From positions 558,001 through 622,000 of the forward strand of contig CM024188.1 in assembly GCA_013433145.1 (NCBI GenBank): a stretch of DNA of 64,000 nt. The letters run 5' to 3'. Under the pieces are notes generated by a model. It was not told the origin of the DNA. It made no database searches and worked only from the letters and a program-made list of their open reading frames with translations. The DNA comes from Ascaris suum (Eukaryota > Nematoda > Chromadorea > Rhabditida > Ascarididae). The translations under genes and the position numbers were made by a program. Of this stretch, positions 45,901 through 64,000 are shown piece by piece (the stretch's first letter is position 1; the number at the start of each line of letters is the position of its first letter).

Positions 45901-48900
45901 ACATTTTTACGTACAAGTGAGCATCGTTCGCGCATATTTTCTTTTACTGCAATTGTTTGCGTTTTGTGCGTTTATCCCAGTAAGTTGTTTTTCTTATGTT
46001 GCGTTAGTGCGCACTAATGTCGATAATTAGGATGGGCTATTCTGAAATCGATCATAAAAGTGCTGAATTCCGATGCTTGCAAACTTAATTAAATCAGCTA
46101 TCATCATGTTGCCCACTTAGTGCGTCGCCTTATCTATGTTTGCCATTGTTTTGAGCATTGGCGTACCCTACAAGGGAAAGTCTGAATTGCTGCACTTTCT
46201 TCTGTTTTCTAGTCCAACTGAGAGGTTGGATTTTCCTATCAACTGACATATTTCCAGTCTATAAAATGAGGATTAATTCGTGTGCTGATAAGGCTTTAGT
46301 GAAGTTTCAACTTCTTGAAATCTTCTTCCTTCTTTCCCTTAAAGATTGTGAATGTTTAAATTAATACATATTATGACGATATAGGGAACGGTAACGCCCG
46401 AAAGCACTTTCGATTTACTCATGGCTATTCAGATCATAGAGGTGGCATCCATTCGTTTCATTAGTGAAATCACACTTAACGCTCAACTGAAATGTTTTCG
46501 AAATCACGATCACGCTTCAGATGTGCGAAATTCAAGGACGTCTATTTGAGTGTTGTTGTCTTTTGTGTCTGAAGTTTGCCGTACCGATAAGAACATGTCG
46601 AATAATTATATGTCGTTGGCATCGCCATAAGTCTGCGCCACCTCAATTCAATTCTCTCATCCGTTGCGCGTTTGTTGTTCACTTCTAAAGGTTAAAACTT
46701 TCTATGTTTTTGTTTCGCTATTTATTGCACATATTTGCTAGCTTAAAGGCCTTATTACATATCGTTTCGTTGAAAGGTTTTATTTTCGTTATTAACAGAT
46801 TCTTCGTATGCTCAGTTCTCTTCAACTTTTTATCTGAACTAGCACAGTATGTTGATGGCTTTGAATATTTTATAGCAGATTTGAGAGGTAAAAGAAAACA
46901 AAAACTTCGGCGAGAGTTGAATTGTGCGAAATACGTTCGTTCATGTCGCACATTTGTCTGTCTGTTAGTTTTAGATCGCAAACCGTGAAGGCTACAAAAA
47001 CAAATTGACGGCGATGATTTACACCATAGGTGATTTCTTTCGCAACAATAAGTCGTCATTTTTTGGTTATAAACGAGGAAAAAATAAGCCGGAAATTCTC
47101 AGGCATGTTTTCGTTTGCTTTTAGTATTGAAACACAGGTGAGTTTTGATTGGTTCACTAATTGTTGCTTTAAAGCTGGTCATTTGCCTTTATTCATGGTC
47201 CCACTCAAATTCCTTCCACGTTCATATAATGCTTTAGCTGGGGACCCTCTCAGCTGTTTTTTCGAAGGAATTTAATATCGAGCCTCTTTCAGAGGACATT
47301 TCAGAGAGTCTAGAAGGTCTCTTGCCTTCGAACGGGCTTTTTCCTGCAAGACCGTTTAGTTTTCAGTTGCCCACCTCTTTCTTCATCATCTACCGCTTTT
47401 TCTAGCTGCCGATTGGCATCTGCCACCGAGAAAAGTTTTTAAATCGTCCACCAGTAGGAAGATATTCACTGTCGCTCACCAATACTGGTACACTGATGAA
47501 CGTCTATATTGTTCGCATGAGTCTAGCAAGAAGTACTCGCCAATAAAACCGTGAAATCATGATCGTCAAGGCCACCGTGTAGTCTTCAGCGACAGTTATT
47601 TGCATTGTGAGCAGCAATAATGAACTTGTAAGGCTTCGCGAGTCGATCTGGATTGGCTTGATAACCGCCCGTGCTTTGCTTTCCTCTACACCTCCGCTCT
47701 TTCAATTGCAGGTGGAATTTGTTCTCTCATAACGCTGGTATTCTTATCGTCGCTTTTGTTTCAATTTAGAGAACATTTATTCAGCAACTTTGCATCTTCT
47801 CTCTTTATACGTCCGGATTAGGAACGCGAACATTTTCTGAAACCTCAAAACCTATCTCTGAGACCGTCAGTATTTAATATGAAGCTGATCATGCCGTGGA
47901 GCTGACAAAATGAGAGCTACTAAAATTCTTCGTGTATTTTTTTCATTTACAGCTATATTCCCTATGTCCACTACATAACGTCACAGCGACATAACATCAG
48001 TTTTTAGGACTCAGTATAGAATGTTTATTTCTTATCGCACTGTGCGTTCTTATCTTCACGTCTAACAAGCTGTCCTTTGCATTTGAAACTGTCTTCGGGC
48101 TATTCATTGTTCTAATATTGTTTTCATATTCGTTATTGCTATGCATTTAGCTAAGAAAATATTAAACAATCTTGATGAATTTTTTTCGCTCGTATGCATG
48201 GACATAATCTATAATCATCTCCCCTTCCTTGGTTTCGATGGTGGTTAATATCCTGGAAAATTCTTCTTAGCAGGTGAAATTTCATGAAATCTCTCTCCTC
48301 CGTGTGGAGGGAATAAATGTGATCATTCGCCTTTGAAGGACACTCATACTTTCTAGTTTTTTTCTTGTTTTTTGTTTCTTTATATGCCATGGAAGAAGCA
48401 TATGGTAAGATTGCAGCATTGAGCAATATATTTATCTCCTGCATTTGTTTTTTAAAATTTTGCTTTCAGAACCATGAGTAGGTACGAAAAAATTTGGTTT
48501 TTATTGTTTTGTGTGGTAGCAGTTCGAGCTGCGACTTGTGGGAACATGTTGTGGCATTGTTAGGTGTGATATTGCACGAGCAATGATTGCAGGATACAGC
48601 AACCCCGCCCACAAAACAATCTAGTGAATTCCCTACCCGAGGAAAAAAAATTCCCGAGGATTTCCGCTCCATACTAATTTCGTAGGTGAGAAGGAAACTC
48701 AGAAGTTTTCGATGGGAGCGTTTTTCATGCGTTTTGCAACACCTCTGCAAACAGAACGCTGCCATCGATTGGCGTGATTTCAACAATCACGTCAAATTTC
48801 TGCCGTTCCACGTGGAAGCAGCTTTTTGTATCAGTGTGCGATGCTTTCCCTCTTCTTTGTGAAATGTTTCTTGATAACATGGAATTTGGACGAATAGCAC

Positions 48901-50800
48901 ACAGTGAATAGGTTTACTAGTTGCAACACTGCCGTATAGTGTAAGAGTTTTATAAGCGAAGGTATTCACTGCAAAGCGCATTCGTTATGCTGATCTGGAT
49001 TTGATATTGTGGGCATTTTGCGAATGAATATCTTTCGCGGACCATTTTTACGCCCTTCTTTCTACCTATCCCCTCTCCTTTTCACTCGATATGGTTGTTC
49101 TTATTTGCCTGCAATGTGTACCTCTTTTTCTTTCGAAAAATTGGGCTGATGTTTATTGAGAAAGTAATGCGCTTATTCTAGCTGGGGTTATTTGCGAGAT
49201 GTCTTTATCTGAGGTTTTTAGAGGATTTTTCTCATAAAATTCCAATGGCAGTTGGAATGGTTTAATTATTTCTGCTCTGAAACTTTTATTTCTGTGTTAG
49301 TTTCTTCTTTTCCTTATTCGTAAAATGGGGGCGATTTTACAAGCGCATTCTCTCTTCTGTTGAGTAATCGTGCATGCGGCAATAGCAGACGGAATGAATA
49401 ATTGCAGGCGCAACGATTGCCCTCTGATAGTTTATTATGGGGACTGTCGAAGTGCAGACGACCATCGACAGTGCGATACAGCTGATCACAAACGTTAACA
49501 GGTAAGCGCTGTTTGAGGTTTATTTGTTTGCCCAAGGCGACCGCATCGAGTTATTCGCTAATTGACCATTGAGTTGGCCACTAATTGACTTCGTCGCCAA
49601 TCGCAATCCCCCTATTAGTGCACTGTCGTTTGAGTCATCACAGGAAGCAAAGTCTTCTTATTGTTTGACGATTTTATTGCGGGCTATGTGACCATTTGAA
49701 TTTTCTGTTTCGCCTTTGGCATCTAAAGAAAATACATATTCGAACAACTCTAAGCTTTGAGCATGTTTAAGGGCAGCTGAAGAGGACTATACCATAACAT
49801 AGACCGAAAGAGGAAGATTCAGGTATCAGTTTTGCTTCCTAAGCCCTCCTCTCCTCCTCTTCTATGATTCAGTGGATTTAACGGTTCGTAGAACAGTGAA
49901 GGAAACTTCATGAGATTAGCGTTCGACCTCTTTCCCGTTTGTATCCACGGCGAGCTAGCAGCCGCATAATTGAAGCATAGCTCAATGTTCCCTGCATCCT
50001 CACATCAGAATTGTTGGCATTGTGCTGTTCAAACTGTGAGGTCTTCTAGTTCCTGGCTATGCCGTCAAAGCCTAATATAGGGTTATGTTGATTGTAATGA
50101 TGCTTGAAGTCATTTTCCATACTTGCTGTCTAAATTTAATGCCTACGTATAGGTTTTCTCACTTATTCACAAAATGCTAGGTGAGTTCATGTTAGAGGGC
50201 CTTCACATATGCGTGCTGGTCTCGAATGGTGGAAATTACCAGGAAGTATTTGTTGGAATTTGGACCACACTGCAATAACGACAAGAAATGAAGCCTTACG
50301 ACGCGTGTTGATTTGAAAGGAGAAGGGCAAACGCACTGAGATCATCACAGATTCTTTGAAGAGAGACTAATAAAGCATCTGAATGCTAGCATGGCGGCTT
50401 TCTCATCATTTCTTGATGAATTTATCGCTTATAACCATAATGCGACTGCGAGAAGCAATTTATTGCATCATCTGCATCAGTTGTAGATATTGGAATATGC
50501 GCGCTTCTTTGCATCGTTTTTTTTTTCTTTCTTTCGGCAGATGTCTTCTGTGACTTTCCTGCTATAAATGTTATTGTTGATGTAGCTTACTCTATGAATT
50601 TAAGGCTATATTGAGTTTGCTGGATGCATAGTTGCGATCCACTTCTGTTCGCAGCATGGGCGGAAGTACTTGTTGATTAGGCTTTTTAGTAATCCTACGT
50701 GTTCTTATCGGCCTAATAGTCACATTTCTTTCATATACTTCCTTCATAGTCGTGTCGCCTCAGGCTCTAGCTATCGCTCTAACAAACTTTCCATTCACGT
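42961..50800. other. Long stretch without a recognisable gene
   Basis: T-rich plus strand. A polypurine block (GGA-rich) lies at about 44,888-44,926. Open frames near 46,704-47,059 overlap on both strands and look like composition effects. Confidence 0.5.
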
Positions 50801-50810
50801 TTACTTTCAG

Positions 50811-50877
50811 GTTAGGCGGCAGCTCGAAAATTGTTCCTAGTCAACTTCCGGAATACCGTTTTTTGGGTCTGAATTCT
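50811..50877 (+). CDS. Weak internal exon candidate
   Basis: Flanked by a good nematode acceptor (gtttactttcag) and a gtatat donor. In one frame it reads LGGSSKIVPSQLPEYRFLGL and on to the donor, entering with one base of a split codon. No domain is recognisable and no neighbouring exon was found. Confidence 0.2.
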
Positions 50878-51319
50878 GTATATCTCCTGTTATTATACTT
50901 TTCATTTGGACGAATAACTGAAATTAAGCTGTACAATATCATGAACTTCCATCTCAAGTTTTGTTAGATTCACCACCTTCTTGACAGTTTCGATTTAAAA
51001 AAATAGAATTCTTGGTTGGGAGCTTCAGCAGAATACTGTTTTCAGAAGCTACATTATTTGACATTTCTTCATCGGTTTTATGTGCTTCATAGATGAAGCT
51101 CGTGTCCTGCTTCTTCTCACTTTGAAGTCCGGAGGTATTTAAGGTCGAGCCGTAAAATTCAATTTATGTAGTAATCCGCACCGTCTGGTAACCATTCTGT
51201 CGACTTCAGGAGGGATTACGATTACTTAACTGTGTCTAGGAATTGGCGTATATGTTGAGTCGTATTTCAAAACGGTATTTTATAGCCTCCTGGCTCAGAA
51301 CATGGATTGCTGGTGAAAT

Positions 51320-54970
<3,651 letters not shown>

Positions 54971-54982
54971 ATTGTGACGCCG

Positions 54983-55195
54983 GTGAGGTTCTCTATTACA
55001 AGCGCGCATTCAGTGGCTAGCATCCGGAAAATAGAGAATGCTCGTTTCGAATGTGCGATAAATGTAGACGATAGGAAGCTTAAGAAGTTTCACACCAGTA
55101 TATCAAAGACATCAAGCATCATGCATCTTATATGTCAGAAAATTGTTGGCGAGTGTTTTCCCCAAGTTAGTTCTTCGAGTGATAGCGTGAAATGA
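54983..55195 (+). CDS. Weak coding candidate, terminal-exon-like
   Basis: Open frame ending in TGA with a balanced, charged composition unlike the hydrophobic frames around it: it includes ASIRKIENARFECAINVDDR and a C-terminal part ending SSSSDSVK. There is an acceptor-like cattcag at 55,003-55,009. No ATG start is needed if it is a last exon. No family is recognised, and the conceptual start is arbitrary. Confidence 0.2.
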   Translation: MRFSITSAHSVASIRKIENARFECAINVDDRKLKKFHTSISKTSSIMHLICQKIVGECFPQVSSSSDSVK

Positions 55196-55199
55196 ATTA

Positions 55200-58503
<3,304 letters not shown>

Positions 58504-59619
58504 AGCCTCGGCATCAATTTTGTATCCTTGTGGTGTCACATTTCTCGGGTGCTTTCTCGGATAAGAAAAAGCGCTTGAGATTTGAATTATTTGATGCCGA
58601 CCCTCCTAGACCGGTGCACCCTGCTCAGTAAAAATGCACGAATAGAAGTGTCGCGATGTATGTTGCTCCTTCAGATTTGAACGCTGCCTTTTATCTTCTC
58701 ACGTTCGAGTGTTGGTGGTTCAACGAATAGTTCGAAGACATCGCATGAAATTTAGGCAAAGTTTATGATTTGTGCCCCACTTTACGATTGCCGTTTTCAT
58801 GAATGAGTATTTCTTTTTTTTTTTTTTTCATCGCAATTAATGCAATATATGTGCATATTAACATCGCGTAAGTAGTATGGCATAAACGTATTCGATATTG
58901 TGTGGTGACTGAGAAATCAAAAAAGTGCCAATAGGCGAGCCGAAATTGCGCATAAAGCAATTCATAAAAGTGAATGCGCACTTTGCCCCATGATACATTG
59001 TTGAATGACGAACGGGATTTGCATTCGATTACAAGTCATTGCTTTTGAGTCTGTCATGATTCGGTTGTGGGTTAGACTTGACGAACTAATTTCTTCATCT
59101 CTGTGCACTGGATGCGTATGTGACCGTCAGAGGTTGGCGGAAGCGTTGATAGTATTGCCACGACGCAATGAATGGAATCATCTTTGAGAGGTTTTATCGA
59201 AAGCGTGGAGTTTACGCCATTCCAATACATCTCTAAGCAAATACTCTAAAATGATTAGGGCAAAGGATGGATAGGTCGAACGACTGATTATAAATGGCGG
59301 AAGTTAAAAAAAGAGCAATGCAGAAAAATTGATTGGCTTGTCATATATTTTAGAAACAGTTCATCCACTGAGAAATTGCCAAAAGTTTTGGCCGATGCTC
59401 TCAAAAAGCTTCCGTTGAGGTCGGCGATTAAATTCAGCAGGAAGTTTCTTGACGAGGAGCATTTTCTCTTCTAGAGCGAAGGAAAGTGAAGAGGAGATAG
59501 GGAGCTGCTAGACTGACGTTCTTTTACTGAATGTTGACTATTCATCATTTAAATACGAACCGCAGATCTGATTTGTGTATGAATGGCGACTTCAGAACAG
59601 CCATAAACAGGCATTTATG

Positions 59620-60430
59620 ATTTTTTTTTCCGCTATGCTCGCCTTCTGTTTTCAGTTCGCAACAAAATGACCTCCGGGCAGAAACAATCGTCCCATTGTA
59701 CAGTTCTGTACCCAGGTTCTCTTTGTAATACCATTCCATTCCTCCGGGCTTTTTTTGTGGTTCTCCATTTGCTAAAATATACTAGCAAGTCATAAATAGG
59801 TACAGGTGATTGTATGTATGAAATGCCTTCATTTTTGCCCCTCCTATTTGTAGCCTCATTCTTGTGCCATACTCGAGGTCTTCTTTCCAGATCCTTCATT
59901 TTATTTGTAGATCTATAAGTGGGGCCTATTTCGCGAACTTACGTCTAGGAAGTATATATAGAACACTCGCCACATTTGACGGGTACGATGCCCCGTCCAA
60001 GGGGGGAGTGGAGGAAAGGTGAGCGACCTTGTCCCGGATGTTCCATGCAGACGGAGCCACTTAATTCTTTCCAGGTGCGGAGAATTCGCTATTGCAACAT
60101 AGCATTGGTTCGGGAAATTTCTTATGGGTAAATCAAAGCGCGTATAGGAGCCTGCAATGATATCCATGAGTTATCGTATCCCGGGGTAGAAGAAAGGATG
60201 ATTGGGGATAGCTGCTCTGCCATTGCCCCTCAAGGGCAAGTGCTTCCGCTGAGTAATTTCGCTTTCACCATGAGGTGACCAGAGGCCCACGCTGTTACTG
60301 ACAGAGCTTAAACTTCCTGCACGCGCCGTACATCTATTTAGACTCTGGATGGAAAGTAGCGCATCGTACACGTACTCCTATCGGTAAAAACCATACACGT
60401 GTTCGAACTTTATTACGCGTATACGATGTG
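59620..60430. repeat. Candidate interspersed repeat block
   Basis: Less AT-rich than its surroundings and open in several frames on the minus strand without any domain. Includes a segment reading HLERIKWLRLHGTSGTRSLT (-). This pattern is typical of an old dispersed element in strongylid genomes, but that is an inference and no terminal repeats were found. Confidence 0.25.
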
Positions 60431-60976
60431 GCAATTTCAAGTTGGGATCGACTGGTTGGCATGTTCTTTGATTTAGGATGTTTGTGCAGTACATGTGACG
60501 CATCGAATGTGCGCATCGTCGTGTTCTTCATCTCAAAACGTTTCTCGAGGTATTCGACGCACTCATATTTATGGCGGAGGAGAGTGCTGCCCAGTTTGCA
60601 CATGATATCCACCTATATACTGACGTGTTCATCGAAGCACCCGCAGTATCAAACGTATTCTTTTACTTTGGAATTATTCTTCAATTCCATTGATTGTTTT
60701 GAACATACGGTCTGGCGTTGAGATTTCATTCAAATTAAAATAATGTTTGGTTGAACTTAAACAGGTTTCTGATGCAGACTGAACCTTTCGCTTTCCGGCT
60801 TTTTTTTCGTGATTTCTCGACAGAATTATTTTCTTGTCGAAAGTGGTTCTACACAAAGCTGCTTTTTTTAAGAGATTCGCTGGAAGGAAGGAGAGCGGTG
60901 GAAGGTGGTGCGTAATTTCTTTGAAGTAAAGAGAAGATTGGCGCTTCTGTTTCTTACTCAAAATTTCATTTATGCT

Positions 60977-60979
<3 letters not shown>

Positions 60980-61063
<84 letters not shown>
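60980..61063. repeat. (TA)n microsatellite, about 84 bp, slightly imperfect at the right end
   Basis: Alternating TA with an interruption near 61,057. It creates a spurious 202-codon frame on the minus strand. Confidence 0.97.
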
Positions 61064-61195
61064 ATCAAAAATCAAAACTATATATCTCAGTGAGCTTGAC
61101 TTAATGGGCAAGCATTTTTTTTCCATTGGTGTGCAGCAATCCATCTCATTCAAATACTTTCGGTCGCATTTCACAACCGTCTTCCTCGCCTTAAT

Positions 61196-61324
61196 ATGCC
61201 AAGTGCTGAAGATGCGAGCTGTTTTATGAACGAATTTATTGCGGGCAGTGAGGCGGCAGGAATAACTTCTCCGAATGTACATTCAGAACGTGATGTTGAA
61301 ATATTTTTGGAAGAAGACATTAAG
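61196..61324 (+). CDS. Candidate first coding exon of an unidentified plus-strand gene
   Basis: Starts ATG and encodes 43 residues of acidic, non-repetitive sequence (MPSAEDASCFMNEFIAGSEA, then SERDVEIFLEEDIK) before a possible donor gtgatg in phase 0. The frame stays open further to 61,519. A second overlapping frame at 61,452-61,718 (+) ends QILTSFIILDLGKKQWQRIN and a stop. I could not join the two with matching phases. It could be the start of a regulatory protein or a chance frame. Confidence 0.25.
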
Positions 61325-61719
61325 GTGATGTCGCTAATTTCAAGCACCCTTGCTAAAGACATATATTTGTGCCTTGAATTATACTTCGCAATATGCTTGC
61401 AGCCTTTTAACACATTGCGTCCTGTGCAGAAGATAAAGTTGAAAGAAAAGAGTGCTTTCAAAGGGACGCACTGGAATGAGATTCATTCTGCCTCCTCAGC
61501 ATGCGCGAGCAACGAATAAAAGTGAGAGCGAATGTGATGATATGGGTTCTTGGAAATTTAAGTGTGTGCTTCAAGCGCAAAACTGCAATAACTGCATATT
61601 TTATATTCCAACAGATGCGAGAATGACTCCGTCAGTAGGTGAACAAATACTGACATCATTCATCATATTAGATCTGGGGAAAAAACAATGGCAGAGAATT
61701 AATTGTGCCGGAAAATAGC

Positions 61720-64000
61720 GAAACGTCAAATAAACGAATATCTGCTGAACAGCAATTGTGTCTGTGCAGTGAAACACGTCAATTGAAAAAAAAAATGCGA
61801 TTCTAGTCAGAAATGACAATTTGTTTCCGTAGCGAAGAGAATTTTATTCCATGAGCTTCTTACTTTCCAGGAGGGGGATTTGGTTGTGACCTTAAATAAA
61901 TGAAGAGGGTGGGGAGCTCGATGGAAAAAGTTGGAGTTTCCTTTTTTTGTGTATTTTTCTTTTCTTCCTCTGTCTATCTTCTGCTATTTTGTTTGCGTAG
62001 TCGCGGTCTCAGCCCGAAATCTAGCTGCAAATATTGTGAATGCTACTTCCTCGCCGGGTGAGGGAATTATGATACCATAGCGTTTAAGGGCGGGGTGGGA
62101 GTGGACTGGGATATTCTGCTCTGTGGAGAGGGCATTGCTTATGTGCAAGAGTTGTCATCGAATAAAAAATTGTGGTTTAGCGGTTGAAGGCGATGGATAT
62201 ATGAATGGAAAATGAGAGGGTGTGAGAGGGGATTTAATATATGTTCGAGACTAGAGGGTTTATTCCCATAGCTGTCATAGAACGGGCCGAATGTCAACCG
62301 AGTTGAGATAGCGCGTGGCTGTCAACTAGTCCTCGATGCCTCGAAGTGACGCCAATCAAAGGTCCGCTCAAACACATTTCATATGCGCCCTTGATGGGAT
62401 TACCATCTCTGATTGCTGCTATAAGCGCGTTGTAGGCCACTCAGCACAGTCCATTCTTCCGCTTGCGAGTAGGGTGCCTTGCTTGGGCAGCCTCAAATTT
62501 GTGAAAGTGCGCTTTTCGATGCATCAAAAAATTGCATTAGCAATAAGCAAGGGAAGTTCACCCTTCAGGGAACCTCCCCTATATGATTTCCTTTGGTTCC
62601 GCTCAAAGGCGTAGATTTATGGGGATCGACGGTATATCGTTTTTAACGATTAACACAGGTGCAAAGGTATATGTCGCTTGATTATAAGGGAGTGAGGACT
62701 GTGAAAATCTTCGGGTCGGAAAGCCCGAAATTTTCTGTCCCGACTTTTACCGGTGCCTACGACGGCATCGAGAATTTCACCTTTTGCTGCCCTCCTACCC
62801 ACAATGGAACAAAACGGAGACACCCATATTTCGTCGAGGTTGCGTTACTTATTAGTTATAAACAAATCCATAAATAAGTGGTTTTGACGGTAATAATGCA
62901 GATACTATTTGTAATATCTAAGATATAAATATGTCAGTCTTACTAATACCATTTGCGATAACAATACTGATACTGTTATTTGGTAGGGGATAAAAGCACT
63001 ATTCGCGTATGGGATAGGATTCTATGAGCTTTTGTTCTTCAAGCAGCTGCCGTAACTGACTGGGCTCCACTGCAGGTTTTTCATTTCCCTAGGACTTAGA
63101 TCCCACCAGACTATGCACACAATGCTCGTCATGTAACGCCTACAATCAGGGTATAGCTGACATCATTTGGGGCGACCAGTTGCAATATTCTTATTTGTAG
63201 TGTTAGCAATAGTAATTAGTAACACTATTAATACTGATAAATATTAACAGTAGCAGTCTTTAGTATATTAGATATTCTAGCAAGCAGTAGTAGAGGAAAT
63301 GAGTTGTGCTCCCGGATTATGCAATCCCCAACTCTTTGTGGACTCATAAGCTTGTCGTATTCCTTCTTGTAATTTCACTAGCTATGTTTTTCACATGGCT
63401 GGAATAAAAATCGCCTCCCTCACAGTAATCCTTAGTCGAGGCAGAATTAGAAAGAAATTTTTTAATGATGAAGCACCGTTGAATCTCAATTGTAGGTCTT
63501 CTTTCACTCAACCACTCTCGGTTTTGCTTTGCTGAACAAGGTGAGGAAAATTGCTTCACTACCTTGCGTTCGTAAATTGTAGATTCTACAATGTCCATCC
63601 AACTGGAATCAAGTATTTCAAGCTGAGACTTTTAATAGTGGTGAAGGGATCATCCAGACAAACGGTGGAAACGCTTGCTTAGATTAATTTGATTAAATTG
63701 CCGCCGAAATAACAAGGAAAGACTTTCACCGATCGGAAACATATATATGCGAATTGATAGGGTATGCATTTCTATTGATTGAGTTGAACTCGTACAATTC
63801 TTTCATCCCTATCAAAAAGTCACTAATTGTAACTTCTTTGTGTGGTTATTTGCCCGCAGTTTTCGACTCTAGGTTTACCATACCAGTTCGAGCAAAGTTT
63901 ATGAGATGCACTCATGAGTGCGGTTGCCAAAGATTGCATCTCCCGTCTCGTCCTCCTCCCTTTCTTCATTCTGCCCTTCCGGCTTCGCCACTCTAAACAT
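61720..64000. other. Right end, no gene recognised
   Basis: Two plus-strand frames at 62,336-62,614 and 62,659-62,877 lie in a less AT-rich block that may be a dispersed repeat; see the following entry. The last 250 bases contain an open frame running to the window edge, without support. Confidence 0.45.
62690..62860. repeat. Candidate dispersed repeat fragment
   Basis: A sharply bounded, higher-GC segment starting with a small palindrome (ttcgggtcggaaagcccgaa) in AT-rich DNA. No coding domain. Repeat status is inferred from composition and the palindromic edge. Confidence 0.25.

Noticed and set aside
46704..47059. 94-codon plus and 113-codon minus frames overlapping each other
   Set aside because: Both strands are open over the same bases, there is no domain, and no acceptor or donor supports either.
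60674..61282. Longest open frame of the window (202 codons, minus strand)
   Set aside because: Its middle is an Ile-Tyr stretch made by a (TA)n array; the flanks have no domain or splice support. The same applies to the frames over 245-476, 13872-14285, 51243-51467 and 58168-58539.

Overview
The window looks like nuclear DNA from a nematode, most probably a strongylid (hookworm-like) species. It is AT-rich and intron-heavy, with small exons, AG-ending pyrimidine-rich acceptors, long (TA)n arrays and no dense or operonic coding. The clade is inferred from gene structure and general sequence character, not from a search.

The one gene I can reconstruct with confidence fills the left 28.6 kb on the minus strand. 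It encodes a neural cell adhesion molecule of the NCAM / fasciclin II family, orthologous to C. elegans ncam-1. Reading right to left, exon 1 (signal peptide, 28653-28578) is followed by an 8.7 kb intron. Then come paired exons for five Ig domains (19900-5139), two fibronectin III domains (4896-1865), a transmembrane exon with the NCAM-type membrane-proximal signature (1567-1360), a cytoplasmic-tail exon (618-559) and a tentative terminal exon (154-130). All splice phases can be made to agree, giving a protein of about 840 residues. That matches the size and order of NCAM-140: 5 Ig, 2 FN3, one TM, short tail. Domain boundaries fall on phase-1 introns and each domain is split by an internal intron. 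One point is ambiguous: in FN3-1 the frame holds only if a 77-nt intron is removed.

Introns of this gene carry microsatellites, a G-rich tract, small inverted repeats, a likely interspersed repeat with three stem-loops in a row (17.5-17.95 kb), and a possible nested antisense gene for a small secreted protein (11668-11910 +).

The right 35 kb (28.7-64 kb) has no gene I can identify. Around 29-33 kb the plus strand changes from A-rich to T-rich. Because the sense strand of these introns is T-rich, this suggests a divergent plus-strand transcription unit, or its long introns, to the right. Weak exon candidates lie at 50.81, 54.98 and 61.20 kb (+), with another ORF at 30.89-31.15 kb (-). Candidate TATA promoters (34.24 and 42.93 kb), three long (TA)n arrays, G-runs and probable interspersed repeats fill the rest.
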